Under the pieces are notes generated by a model. The model ran no database searches. It worked only from the letters and a program-made list of their open reading frames with translations, and was not told the origin of the DNA. 64,000 nt of DNA. Source: Candidatus Latescibacterota bacterium (GTDB lineage: Bacteria; JAAXHH01). The position numbers were made by a program, and so were the translations under genes. The stretch spans positions 1,251,045-1,315,044 of the forward strand of contig JAJEAN010000007.1 in the NCBI GenBank assembly GCA_022822725.1. Reading direction: 5' to 3'. Shown here one piece after another: positions 52,251-61,457 of this stretch (position 1 is its first letter; each line of letters opens with the position of its first letter).

Positions 52251-53351
52251 ATGTGTACTGCTGTACTGCGAAGTTTTCCTGCCTGGCTGATGGTCCTGAC
52301 GCTCGCGACCTTCCCGGCCTTCGCGCAGGAGAATGGCGGGGGCGGCACGGACCCAGGCGGAGACTCGCCCGTCTCCGGCCTGGTCGAAATCTCGGGGTTC
52401 GTAGACGCCAGTTACACCTACTCCAATCTTGACGATTCGAATACCTTCGGCCTTGACCAGGTGGAGATCGATCTTTCGAGGAACCTGGGCGATATCGGCT
52501 CGTTGCGCGCGGACCTGGAATGGGTCAGCGATGGTGAGGGCGGCTTCACGCTCGACGCCGAGCAGGGGTACGTGACCCTGGATCTCGGCCTGGGCCGCGG
52601 GAAGGGGAAATATCCGACGCTGACTTTCGGCAAATTCAACGCGCCCATCGGGTTCGAGCTTCTGGACGCCCCGGACATGTACCAGTACTCCCACTCGTTG
52701 ATCTTCAGTAATGGATTGCCCACCAATCTGACCGGTGCCATGCTGGCCATGGACCTCGGCGGCGGCATCGACGTGGTGGTTCATCTAACGAACGGGTGGG
52801 ACCAGAACGTCGATACCAATACCAACAAGATGATCGGCGGCAGGCTCGGTTACAGCCACGAGGAACTGGGCGGGATCGGCTTCTCGGCCATGCGCGGCGA
52901 CCATGTGGAGCCGCTTTTTGGTACGGACATCGAACTGGTCAGCAACCTGACCGTTTACGACATCGACCTGACCTTGACACCGGCACCTGGACTCATCATC
53001 GGAGGGGAGTACAACAACGGTAAAACAGAACCGAAGGTACCTAACAGTGATATCAACTGGAACGGCTACATGGTAATGGCGCACTACAGACTCACCGACC
53101 TCATGGGGTTAACGGGCAGGTACGACTACTTCACCACCTACTCCAACGCTACATTACGATCGGGCAGTGCGAAAGTACATACAACAACCCTTCAGGCCTT
53201 CACCATAGCACCGACCGTCGCGCTGACCGACGGCCTGGGGTTCCTCATGGAACTCCGCCGGGATTTCTCCGTCTTTGAGAGAATTCGGGGTTCCGTCGAA
53301 CGTGAGGAGTCGATGGTCAATTTCGCCTTCGAGATGACCTATTCGTTCTGA
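52251..53351 (+). CDS. Outer-membrane porin, second copy
   Basis: A 366-residue paralogue of the preceding gene with the same start context, GGAGCGTGAAAATG. The signal peptide ends PAFAQ. A Gly-rich GGGGTDPGGD linker is unique to this copy. The middle (for example RNLGDIGSLRADLEWVSDGEGGFTLDAEQGYVTLDLG) is almost unchanged, while the last third and some loops differ (LFGTDIELVSNL, NNGKTEPKVPNS). This is the pattern of a tandem duplication followed by change in surface loops. Confidence 0.87.
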   Translation: MCTAVLRSFPAWLMVLTLATFPAFAQENGGGGTDPGGDSPVSGLVEISGFVDASYTYSNLDDSNTFGLDQVEIDLSRNLGDIGSLRADLEWVSDGEGGFTLDAEQGYVTLDLGLGRGKGKYPTLTFGKFNAPIGFELLDAPDMYQYSHSLIFSNGLPTNLTGAMLAMDLGGGIDVVVHLTNGWDQNVDTNTNKMIGGRLGYSHEELGGIGFSAMRGDHVEPLFGTDIELVSNLTVYDIDLTLTPAPGLIIGGEYNNGKTEPKVPNSDINWNGYMVMAHYRLTDLMGLTGRYDYFTTYSNATLRSGSAKVHTTTLQAFTIAPTVALTDGLGFLMELRRDFSVFERIRGSVEREESMVNFAFEMTYSF

Positions 53352-53363
53352 TCCGGGCGATCG

Positions 53364-53468
53364 TCGGTCTGTCCGCGGAGCGGTTTCTCGATCGGTCTGT
53401 CCGCGGAGCGACGTCTCGAGCGGCCAGTCCCGCTGAGCGAAGTCTCGATCGGCCTGTCCGCGGAGCGG
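53364..53468. repeat. 28-bp degenerate repeat after the second porin
   Basis: Units CGGTCTGTCCGCGGAGCG (about 53365, 53393), CGGCCAGTCCCGCTGAGCG (53421) and CGGCCTGTCCGCGGAGCG (53450) are separated by about ten bases with TCTCGA. They lie immediately after the porin stop and before the tsaC stop. Confidence 0.8.
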
Positions 53469-53483
53469 TACCCCAGGGCCGGT

Positions 53484-54116
53484 TCAGTAAAGATCGGCCT
53501 CGCCCGCGCTCGCCCGCAGGATCTCGGGCTCGTCGCCCGTCAGATCGACCACAGTCGAAGGTTCCGGGACAATGACACCGCCGTCCACGATGACGTCCAC
53601 GACCTTGCCGTACCGGGCTGCGATGGAATCGGCGTCATTCATGTCGTTTCCGTTGGCTGAAGCCGCGATGCCGGAAGGCGCGACGCTGGTACTCAGCACG
53701 GGCCGACCGAGCGCCTGCACGATCTCGAGGCATATCCGGTTGTCCGGCACCCGGATCCCAACCGTCCGCCGCTTGCCGATCATGAACTTCGGCACGTCTC
53801 TCGAAGCCTCCAGGATGAAGGTATAGGGGCCCGGCAGCAGGCGCTTCATCATACGGTACGCCGCGTTGGAAATGTTCTTCGCGTACCGGGCGAGATCCTT
53901 TAAATCCGAACATACGAAACTGAGCGGTTTCCCGGCGGGGGCCTGCTTGATCTGGTAGATCCGGTTGATGGCCTTGCGGTTGAAGATATCGCAGCCCAGT
54001 CCATAGACCGTGTCGGTCGGATAGACGATCACGCCACCGCGGTGCAGCGCTTCGACGACCCGGTCTACATGCCGCTTCTGGGGGTGTTCGGGATGGAGTT
54101 GAAGGATAGCGGCCAT
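53484..54116 (-). CDS. tsaC: Threonylcarbamoyl-AMP synthase (Sua5/YciO/YrdC family)
   Basis: A 210-residue protein. GGVIVYPTDTVYGLGCD is the family opening, with IKQAPAGKPLSFV (the KxR-like substrate loop). GIRVPDN and TSVAPSGIAASANGNDM follow. It makes threonylcarbamoyl-AMP for the t6A37 modification of ANN-decoding tRNAs. No further C-terminal Sua5 domain is present, so it is of the short YrdC type. It is the last gene of the minus-strand operon with ltaE. Some YciO-like paralogues do not make t6A. Confidence 0.88.
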   Translation of the reverse strand: MAAILQLHPEHPQKRHVDRVVEALHRGGVIVYPTDTVYGLGCDIFNRKAINRIYQIKQAPAGKPLSFVCSDLKDLARYAKNISNAAYRMMKRLLPGPYTFILEASRDVPKFMIGKRRTVGIRVPDNRICLEIVQALGRPVLSTSVAPSGIAASANGNDMNDADSIAARYGKVVDVIVDGGVIVPEPSTVVDLTGDEPEILRASAGEADLY

Positions 54117-54136
54117 GGCGGGTCAGGACACGCGCG

Positions 54137-55177
54137 TCACGAAACGCGGGTCAGCACTTCCCTGCAGACTTCGATGGCCCGGTCGATCTGATCGCCGCTC
54201 ACGTCCAGGTGCGTGACGGCGCGGATGACGCCGGGTTTCATGGCGAGCATCCGGACGCCTTCTTCCGACAGGCGATCGACGGCCTCGAAGGGGTCCAGGC
54301 CGTTCCGCAGGCTGAAGAAGATCATGTTGCTGTGGATCTCGTCCAGGTCGATCTCGACGTTCTCCAGGTCGGCGAGCGCCTTACCCAGCCGGGTGGCATG
54401 GTCGTGGTCCTCGCGCAGCCGGGAGATGTTGTGCTCCATGGCATAGAGGCCGGCTGCGGCCAGGACGCCCGCCTGGCGCATCCCGCCTCCGAGCATCTTC
54501 CGGTAGTAGCGCGCTGCGTCGATCGTGGCCTGATCTCCCGCCAGCACGCTGCCGACCGGCGCGCCCAGGCCCTTCGACAGGCAAACGGATACCGTATCGA
54601 CATACTGCGTATAGGTCTGTGCGTTCAGGCCCGTAGACGCGCAGGCGTTGAACAGCCGGGCGCCATCCATGTGGACGCGCAGGTTGTTTGACCGTCCGCA
54701 CTCGCTGACCCGGGACAGCGCCTCCACGGGCCATGGGTAACCGCCGGACTTGTTGTGGGTGTTCTCCACGGCGACCAGCGCCGTCCTGCCGTAGTGCACG
54801 TTATCGCCCCGCTGGATCACTTCCTCCATCTGGGCCGGTGTGAAAACACCCCGTTCGCCCGTCAACAGGCGGACCTGCACGCCCGACAATGCGCCGGCGG
54901 CGCCGGCTTCCGCGTTGAACAGGTGGCAGTACCTTTCCGCGATGACGTCGTTGCCGTGGTGGGTTTGCGACCGGACGGCGAGTTGGTTGCCCTGCGTACC
55001 GCTCGTGACAAAAAGGGCCGCTTCCTTACCGAGCAGGGCGGCCATGGCTTCTTCCAGCCGGTTTACCGTTGGGTCTTCGCCGAAACAGTCGTCGCCGACC
55101 TCGGCGTTCGCCATTGCGCGGCGCATGGCCGGAGTCGGCCGGGTCATGGTGTCGCTGCGAAGTTCGACGATCTCCAT
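54137..55177 (-). CDS. ltaE: Low-specificity threonine aldolase
   Basis: A 346-residue PLP protein. SDTMTRPTPAMRRAMANAEVGDDCFGEDPTVNRLEE is the canonical N-terminus. The PLP-binding Lys lies in VSVCLSKGLGAPVGSVLAG. RKMLGGGMRQAGVLAAAG completes the signature. It cleaves threonine or allo-threonine to glycine and acetaldehyde. It lies 20 bases before tsaC. Confidence 0.92.
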   Translation of the reverse strand: MEIVELRSDTMTRPTPAMRRAMANAEVGDDCFGEDPTVNRLEEAMAALLGKEAALFVTSGTQGNQLAVRSQTHHGNDVIAERYCHLFNAEAGAAGALSGVQVRLLTGERGVFTPAQMEEVIQRGDNVHYGRTALVAVENTHNKSGGYPWPVEALSRVSECGRSNNLRVHMDGARLFNACASTGLNAQTYTQYVDTVSVCLSKGLGAPVGSVLAGDQATIDAARYYRKMLGGGMRQAGVLAAAGLYAMEHNISRLREDHDHATRLGKALADLENVEIDLDEIHSNMIFFSLRNGLDPFEAVDRLSEEGVRMLAMKPGVIRAVTHLDVSGDQIDRAIEVCREVLTRVS

Positions 55178-55186
55178 GGACGCTCC

Positions 55187-55627
55187 TCAGTGTCCGTACT
55201 TGACCAGGGTCACGCTGGTGCCGTTCTCCGTGATATCGAACTCGACCTCGTCCATGAGGGCCTTGATCATCAGGATGCCCCGGCCGTTCTCCTTGAGCAG
55301 GTTGTCCGGGTTGCGCGGGTCCGGAAGGGTGTCGGGGTTGAAACCGCTGCCGCGGTCGCATATGTGTATACGGAACAATGTCGAACTGCAATTGCAGGAG
55401 ATGACGACCTGCTTGGACTCGTCGCACCGGTTTCCATGCAGAATCGCGTTCTTGACCGCTTCGTTCACGGCGATCATGATGTCGCCGCGCGTTCCCTGGT
55501 CGAAGCCGGTCCGCTCGGTCAACTCCTCTATGCGGCGGTCCACCTCCGCGGTCAGATCGGGATTGCTTGGTATCGTCAGTTCCAGCGTCACGCCGCTTTC
55601 AGCCCCGTCCTGCCGAGTTTCGCCCAT
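55187..55627 (-). CDS. RsbW-like anti-sigma factor/HATPase protein
   Basis: A 146-residue ATP-binding protein. I start at 55627, where GGAG is eight bases before the ATG. The N-box INEAVKNAILHGN and G-box GRGILMIKALMDEV are those of the RsbW/SpoIIAB-type kinases in the HATPase_c_2 family. Partners would be an anti-anti-sigma factor or sigma factor, not seen here. It precedes ltaE by nine bases, so they may be co-transcribed. Confidence 0.85.
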   Translation of the reverse strand: MGETRQDGAESGVTLELTIPSNPDLTAEVDRRIEELTERTGFDQGTRGDIMIAVNEAVKNAILHGNRCDESKQVVISCNCSSTLFRIHICDRGSGFNPDTLPDPRNPDNLLKENGRGILMIKALMDEVEFDITENGTSVTLVKYGH

Positions 55628-55797
55628 GCAAGAAGCTCCATGAATCCGCCACACGAACGGCCGGCGTGCGGTCCGGATCCCGCCGGGACCATGCGTTCCA
55701 ACTGCATGATCCAGGGTACACGGTATCTACCTTACCGAACCCAATCAAAGTATGGAGTGGATGTTGCCGTGTCAAGTTCGGGGAGGCGGGGAGAGAC

Positions 55798-57606
55798 CTA
55801 CGGGGGCCGGTTGAATCTGCGTTCGATCTCCTCGAGCGGCATGCGGACCACGGTGGGGCGACCGCGGGGCGTCACGTAGGGCATTTCAGTGGCGAACAGG
55901 TCGTTGACGAGCCCGTTCATCTCCTGCTGGGACAACGGGTCGCCCTTCCTGATTCCGGCATGGCCGGAGAAAGTGAGGGCGATACGTTCTTCTTTCGTAA
56001 GGTTCTTTTCCGGCGTTTCCTGCAGGTTTTCAATCATACGGTGAAACAATGTATCTACTTCCTGGCTGCTTGTCATGCAGGGCACGGCGTCGACGACCAC
56101 GGTCTGCTCGCCGAACAGTTTCACATTGAATCCCAGACGGGCGAAGTGATCGAAATGTTCCCGGACCAGCGCGATCTGCGGCACCATGAGATCGAGGGTT
56201 ACCGGAAACAGCAGCTGCCGGGAGGGGGCGGATTCGTGGTCCATCGTCCTCAGCGCCTGTTCGAACAGCACGCGTTCGTGGGCGGCATGCTGGTCGATGA
56301 GCATGAAACCCCCTTTAACCTGGGCCAGTATGTAGGCGTTGTGCAGTTGCCAGAGTGATACCATTTCCGCATCACTGTGTTCCCTGACCGTTCCCTGTCC
56401 CCCTTCGTCATGCGCGCCGCGCGCCGCGTCCGCGGGAGTGTAGGTCCACTCGCCCAAAGCATCGCCGTCGATCCCGCGCGCGGGTCCGAACAGGTCTATC
56501 TGGGTCCTGCGCGCCATGGCCGGCTCCTGACCTGCCGCATGCACGCCGCCGGGTGCCTCGGCCGGCGCCAGGCCGGAGATGTCCGGCGTGTCCGTTTCAA
56601 AAACGGGTACTACGTCCGAGTTCTGAAGCGCCAGCCGTACGGCCCGAAGGAGCCGCTCATATATCATGGATTCGTCGGAGAACCGGATCTCTCGCTTCGC
56701 GGGGTGCACATTGACGTCCACCTGGTCGAGATCGACGTTCAGGAAGATGATGGATACGGGATACCGATCCCTGGGAAGAATCGAACCGTACCCTTCGAAT
56801 ACGGCGCGGTTCAAGGCGCGGCTGGATACCGGCCTGAGGTTGATGTACAGATGCTGGTGGGTACGGGAAACCCGGGCGGCGTCCGGACGGCTGATGAACC
56901 CGTGAATCTTGACGAAGTCGTCGTCGAAGGTGACCGGTATCATCTGGTTCATGAGCGTGTTGCCCATGACCGCCTGCGCCCGGGTATAGGTATTGGATAC
57001 GGCGGGCAGGGAAAGGGTATCCCGGCCGTCGACCGTCAGCGTGAAGGCGATCCCGGGATAGGCCATGGCGATGGAGGAGACCACGGATACGACATGGCGC
57101 GTCTCGGTAGCCGTCGTCCGGAGGAACTTCCGGCGGGCGGGCACGTTGAAGAACAACTGCGATACGGCGACCGTCGTACCCGTCGCCCGGCCGGCGTCCG
57201 TAACCTTTGGCACCGAACCCCCGTCGATGCGGACGCGGGTCCCGGCCGCTTCTCCCTGCGTATTCGTCGTCAGGTCCACCCGGGCCACGGAGGCGATGCT
57301 GGCCAGCGCCTCCCCCCGGAAACCGAAGGTACCGATGCGGTAGAGGTCGTCCTCTCCGGCGATCTTGCTGGTCGCATGGCGCTCGAATGCAAGCACCGCG
57401 TCCTCACGGGACATGCCTCCGCCGTCGTCCACGACGCGCATGTGCTGCTTGCCGCCCGACTTGATCTCCACGGATATGCGCTCGCCACCGGCGTCGATGG
57501 CGTTCTCGACCAGTTCCTTCACGACCGAAGCGGGGCGTTCGATCACCTCGCCCGCTGCGATCATATTCGCCAGCTTTTCGGGCAACACCTTGATCTGATC
57601 AGCCAT
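55798..57606 (-). CDS. mutL: DNA mismatch repair protein MutL
   Basis: A 602-residue protein. The GHKL ATPase motifs are intact: ELVENAIDAG, DDGGGMSREDAVL, GFRGEALASI and GTTVAVSQLFFNVPARRKFL. The C-terminal endonuclease motif DQHAAHERVLFE begins at Asp438. The later ACKxAI site reads SGHAGIRKGD and CPHGRP reads TPRGRPT, so the zinc/Mn-binding Cys residues are gone. A nuclease function is therefore uncertain. It works with MutS in mismatch repair. Confidence 0.95.
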   Translation of the reverse strand: MADQIKVLPEKLANMIAAGEVIERPASVVKELVENAIDAGGERISVEIKSGGKQHMRVVDDGGGMSREDAVLAFERHATSKIAGEDDLYRIGTFGFRGEALASIASVARVDLTTNTQGEAAGTRVRIDGGSVPKVTDAGRATGTTVAVSQLFFNVPARRKFLRTTATETRHVVSVVSSIAMAYPGIAFTLTVDGRDTLSLPAVSNTYTRAQAVMGNTLMNQMIPVTFDDDFVKIHGFISRPDAARVSRTHQHLYINLRPVSSRALNRAVFEGYGSILPRDRYPVSIIFLNVDLDQVDVNVHPAKREIRFSDESMIYERLLRAVRLALQNSDVVPVFETDTPDISGLAPAEAPGGVHAAGQEPAMARRTQIDLFGPARGIDGDALGEWTYTPADAARGAHDEGGQGTVREHSDAEMVSLWQLHNAYILAQVKGGFMLIDQHAAHERVLFEQALRTMDHESAPSRQLLFPVTLDLMVPQIALVREHFDHFARLGFNVKLFGEQTVVVDAVPCMTSSQEVDTLFHRMIENLQETPEKNLTKEERIALTFSGHAGIRKGDPLSQQEMNGLVNDLFATEMPYVTPRGRPTVVRMPLEEIERRFNRPP

Positions 57607-57628
57607 GCGCCACCGGAGTTACCAACGC

Positions 57629-58771
57629 TTATTCCCCGTACGTGATCCGGTAGATCATCCCGGCGTAATCATCAGAAACGAGCAGCGATCCATCGGGCAT
57701 GACCTCCACGTCGGCAGGACGTCCGTAGATCTCCTCGTCCACCAGCCAGCCCGCGGCGAAATCCTCGTAACTCACAGCCTCGTTGCCGTCCAGGCGCACC
57801 AGGGTGACCCGGTATCCGATCCGTTCGTCCCGGTTCCAGGACCCGTGTTCCGCGATGAATACCTGGTGGCGGTATTCGGACGGAAACATGTCGCCGGTGT
57901 AGAACCGCATGCCAACAGCGGCCACGTGCGGACCGAGATCCTGCACGGGGGGTTCCATGGAGTCGATCGGACGCCCGCCGCCGAATTCGGGATCCGGAAT
58001 GTCCGTGCCGTGGTGATACGGGAAGCCGAAATGCTGTCCTGCTTCGGTCACGCGGTTCAGTTCGTCCGGCGGGATGTCGTTGCCCATGAGGTCCCGCCCG
58101 TTGTCGGTGAACCAGAGTTCGCCCGTGTCCGGGTGCCAGTCGAAGCCCACGGTATTGCGCACGCCGCTCGCATAGACTTCCAGGTCCGTACCGTCCGGGT
58201 TCATGCGCATGATCGTCGCGTAACGCGGATCAGCGCGTTCGCAGACGTTGCAAGGAGCCCCCACGGGAACGTAGAGCTTGCCGTCGGGGCCGAACCGGAT
58301 GAACTTCCAACCGTGATGACGGTCGGTCGGGAAACCCCGGCTGACCTCGACCGGTTCGGGTGGGTCGTCCAGCCTGTTTTCGATGTCGTCGTACCGGAGC
58401 ACCACGTTTATATCGGCGACGTAGAGCGCTCCTTCACGGAAAGCGATGCCACTCGGCATCTTGAGCCCGTTGTCGAGCGTCAGCACCTCGTCGGCCACAA
58501 AATCCCCGTCCAGGTCCCTGACGGCATACACGCTCCCGGCGCGCCGGGAACCCACGAACAGGGTACCGCCGGGGCCCATCGCCATGGCCCGCGCGTTGCC
58601 GACGCCACTGGCGTAAACGGAGATCCGGAAGCCTTCCGGCAACTGGATGCCGGACAGGATGGGATCGGATTCAGGGGATTCGCCACCGGGCGCGGGGGCC
58701 GACCCGCATGCGGCACCCAGAAGGAACCCCAGCAGGAAAAGTCGTGATGTCCAAAGGCGGATTGCGGTCAT
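57629..58771 (-). CDS. PQQ-dependent sugar (sorbosone-type) dehydrogenase lipoprotein
   Basis: A 380-residue protein with a lipobox ending GAAC. The beta propeller carries LPEGFRISVYASGVGNARAMA, GPDGKLYVPVGAPCNVCERADPRYATIMRMNPDG and VRNTVGFDWHPDTGELWFTDNGRD, the signature of the glucose/sorbosone dehydrogenase family that uses PQQ. Cys in CNVC may form a disulphide. It is exported and likely acts in the periplasm. The sugar substrate is not known. Confidence 0.88.
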   Translation of the reverse strand: MTAIRLWTSRLFLLGFLLGAACGSAPAPGGESPESDPILSGIQLPEGFRISVYASGVGNARAMAMGPGGTLFVGSRRAGSVYAVRDLDGDFVADEVLTLDNGLKMPSGIAFREGALYVADINVVLRYDDIENRLDDPPEPVEVSRGFPTDRHHGWKFIRFGPDGKLYVPVGAPCNVCERADPRYATIMRMNPDGTDLEVYASGVRNTVGFDWHPDTGELWFTDNGRDLMGNDIPPDELNRVTEAGQHFGFPYHHGTDIPDPEFGGGRPIDSMEPPVQDLGPHVAAVGMRFYTGDMFPSEYRHQVFIAEHGSWNRDERIGYRVTLVRLDGNEAVSYEDFAAGWLVDEEIYGRPADVEVMPDGSLLVSDDYAGMIYRITYGE

Positions 58772-58978
58772 TGGAACGGGCCGGCGGTGATCGTTGCGGG
58801 CGTTAAATTCGGCCGGAGACGCGCGAAGCGCGCCAGGGTCCAGAAGTATGATGCAATTGCCTTCAAGTTATAGACTCGGAAGCGGCGAATCAAGGGCAAA
58901 CTGTTGCTTGCTTTTGAAGATATGGACCGTTAATGTTTACCACGCGTTTGTCAACACGATGCTACTCGAGAGCCGGCC

Positions 58979-60316
58979 ATGTCGCGTATAGATCGCCTGC
59001 ACAGCCAGGGCATTCCAACCTACCCCGCCCGGACCGGAAGGACGCACACGGTTCGGCAGGCGCGGGAATCGGCAATCGCCGGAAACGCGACCGTTATTGC
59101 CGGCCGGCTGGTCCGGCTGGATCCGCGGGCCGGGCACGGTGCGCTCGAGGACTGGACGGGCACGGCCGCCCTCGTCCTGGGTGATCCGGCCCTGTCCGGC
59201 ATGCTTACGAGGGTCCGCGCCGGTGACCTCGTGGAATGCGCGGGTACCTGGGGAAACGACGCATACACCGTTACCGGTCTCAGGCTCCTGGCGCCCTGTC
59301 TGCGCGACGCGCCTGAACCGGAAGCGGCCGGCGCCGTGCGCATCCGGGCGCGTCTCATGGCCGCGACCCGCTCCTACTTCGAATCCCGCGGCTTCATCGC
59401 CGTGGACACGCCGACTTTCATGACCATCCCGGACCTGACGCCGGCCCTGAGTTCCTTTCGAACGGAATACGTGGACGGCGACGGCGGAACGCGGAACCTG
59501 TACCTGCAAACCTCTCCCGAACACTACATGAAACGCCTGCTGGCGGCGGGCTGCGAGCGCATTTACCAGATCTGCCGGTTCTACCGCAACGGGGAACGTT
59601 TCGACACCCACCATCCCGAGTTTACCGGACTGGAGTGGTACGAGGCCTACGCCGATTACGAGACGGTCATGAACACAACGGAAGAGTACGTGATCTCGCT
59701 GGCCGAGACGCTCAAACAGGCGTGTGAACTGACCTACCGGAGTACCACGATCAACCTCCAGCCTCCCTGGCCGAGATACCGGGTGCGGGACTGCTTCCTG
59801 GACCGGTCGGGGATCGATCTTGATTTCTGCGACGACCTGGCGGCGTTCTCGTCCGCGGCCAGGGCCAGGGGTTACGAGGTACGGGAAGACGATGACTGGG
59901 ACGACCTGTTCCATCGCGTTTTCCTGACGGCCGTGGAACCGGCGCTGCCCGCGGACCGGCCGGTCTTTCTGACGGAGTATCCCGCCCGGCTGCCGTCGCT
60001 GGCGCGCCGGGTTCCGGGCAGCCCCCGGTACGTGGAACGTTTCGAACTGTACATGGGCGGGCTGGAACTGGCCAATGCATTCACGGAGCTGAACGATCCC
60101 GTGGAGCAGCGGACCAGGTTCGAGGCGGACCTGGAAGTCAAGCGATCGAAGGATGGTCCTGATCGCTACGATGGCGGGGTGGACGAGGCGCTCCTGGCGG
60201 CCCTGGAATACGGGATGCCTCCATCGGGCGGTATCGCCTTCGGCCTGGACCGGCTGGCGATGCTGTTCGCCGACGTCGAGAAGATCGATCCCGTGATCGT
60301 GTTCAGGGATTACTGA
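58979..60316 (+). CDS. Lysyl-tRNA-synthetase-like/EpmA-like ligase
   Basis: A 445-residue class II aminoacyl-tRNA-synthetase-type protein. Motif 2 region ERIYQICRFYRNGERFDTHHPEFTGLEWYEAY and motif 3 GGIAFGLDRLAMLF with the last ELANAFTELNDP are those of LysRS/EpmA. A shortened OB-like part (about residues 36-108) precedes it. EpmA enzymes (which add beta-lysine to EF-P) are about 325 residues and lack an OB domain, while LysRS is about 500 residues. This one is intermediate. The choice between EF-P lysylation and tRNA charging is open. Confidence 0.8.
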   Translation: MSRIDRLHSQGIPTYPARTGRTHTVRQARESAIAGNATVIAGRLVRLDPRAGHGALEDWTGTAALVLGDPALSGMLTRVRAGDLVECAGTWGNDAYTVTGLRLLAPCLRDAPEPEAAGAVRIRARLMAATRSYFESRGFIAVDTPTFMTIPDLTPALSSFRTEYVDGDGGTRNLYLQTSPEHYMKRLLAAGCERIYQICRFYRNGERFDTHHPEFTGLEWYEAYADYETVMNTTEEYVISLAETLKQACELTYRSTTINLQPPWPRYRVRDCFLDRSGIDLDFCDDLAAFSSAARARGYEVREDDDWDDLFHRVFLTAVEPALPADRPVFLTEYPARLPSLARRVPGSPRYVERFELYMGGLELANAFTELNDPVEQRTRFEADLEVKRSKDGPDRYDGGVDEALLAALEYGMPPSGGIAFGLDRLAMLFADVEKIDPVIVFRDY

Positions 60317-60364
60317 CCGATACGAGGACTTCGAATCACACCGGCCGCACTTTAGGAGGAAGGC

Positions 60365-61390
60365 ATGCGGGCACTTATGTATCTGGGAACGCGTCAGATG
60401 GAAATGCAGGAGGTTGAAGAACCACGGGCCACACCCGGCCATGCCGTGCTGAAGGTCGGCGCGGCGAGCATATGCGGTTCGGACCTGCACGGCTTTCTGG
60501 GCAAGAGCGCAAAGCGGGTCCCGCCGCTGATCATGGGACACGAATTCACCGGCGAGGTGGTGGACCTGGGCCGCGGCGCGGAAGGGCTGTCCGTCGGCGA
60601 CCGGGTCACGATCAACCCGATCCTCTCCTGCGGCCGGTGCGACGAGTGCCTGCGGGGACGCACCAGCATCTGTCCCCATCGAACGGTCATCGGCATCGAG
60701 CATCCCGGGGCCTTCGCCAACTACGTTTCCGTGCCGGTGGAGGCCTGCTTCAGGCTGCCGGACCACTTGGGCGATCTCGAAGGCAGCATGGTCGAATCCC
60801 TCTCGAACGCGCTGCATATCTTCGACCGGAGCCTGCACGGGTTCATCCGGAGCGTGGCCGTCATCGGCGCGGGCACCCAGGGTCTTCTCGCCCTGCAGGT
60901 GGCCCGGCACATCGGTGCGACCCGAATCGCGGTGACGGACATGGTGCCCTCGCGCCTGTCGCTGGCCACCTCGATGGGCGCGACCCACGCCATCGACGTC
61001 CGGGCGGACGACCCGGTGGAAGCCGTGTTCGACATGACGGACGGGCAGGGGGTGGACCTGGCGGTCGAAGCGGTGGGCCACACGGCGACGCAGGAACAGG
61101 CCGTCCGGATGCTGCGGCAGGGCGGCGAGGCCGTGCTGCTGGGCCTCGGAGCCGAAGCACCCATGGCCGTCGACGGCGTGGCCATGGTCAACAGGGAACT
61201 GGTCGTTCGCGGTTCGTATGCCTATACGAGCGTGGACTTCGGCTATTCCCTCGAACTCATCTCCACGGGCAGGATCGACGTTGCCTCCATGGTCGTCGAA
61301 AGGGACCTGGAGCTGGGGCCGGGCATTTTCGCGAAACTGGTGGACGACCCGGGCGACCTGATCAAGGTGGCGCTGGTGCCGGGTTCCTGA
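60365..61390 (+). CDS. Zinc-dependent alcohol dehydrogenase (MDR family)
   Basis: A 341-residue medium-chain dehydrogenase with AGGAGG before the ATG. Catalytic zinc ligands are in ASICGSDLHG (Cys) and MGHEFTGEVVDLG (His, Glu). A structural zinc site is C-GRC-DEC-LRGRTSIC. The Rossmann motif is GAGTQG, followed by TDMVPSRL, which indicates NAD preference. It is near the threonine/sorbitol dehydrogenase branch. The last codons and stop form part of a 35-bp repeat. Confidence 0.92.
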   Translation: MRALMYLGTRQMEMQEVEEPRATPGHAVLKVGAASICGSDLHGFLGKSAKRVPPLIMGHEFTGEVVDLGRGAEGLSVGDRVTINPILSCGRCDECLRGRTSICPHRTVIGIEHPGAFANYVSVPVEACFRLPDHLGDLEGSMVESLSNALHIFDRSLHGFIRSVAVIGAGTQGLLALQVARHIGATRIAVTDMVPSRLSLATSMGATHAIDVRADDPVEAVFDMTDGQGVDLAVEAVGHTATQEQAVRMLRQGGEAVLLGLGAEAPMAVDGVAMVNRELVVRGSYAYTSVDFGYSLELISTGRIDVASMVVERDLELGPGIFAKLVDDPGDLIKVALVPGS

Positions 61391-61457
61391 GGCTTATCGG
61401 GGTGGCGCTGGTGCCGGGTTCCTGAGGCTTATCGGGTTGGCGCGGGTGCCGGGTTCC
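61366..61457. repeat. 35-bp tandem repeat across the alcohol dehydrogenase stop
   Basis: GGTGGCGCTGGTGCCGGGTTCCTGAGGCTTATCGG at 61366-61400 is repeated exactly at 61401-61435, and a third, degenerate partial copy follows to 61457. The first holds the ADH stop codon. The second provides the TAA stop (61431-61429) of the converging minus-strand gene. Confidence 0.9.
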
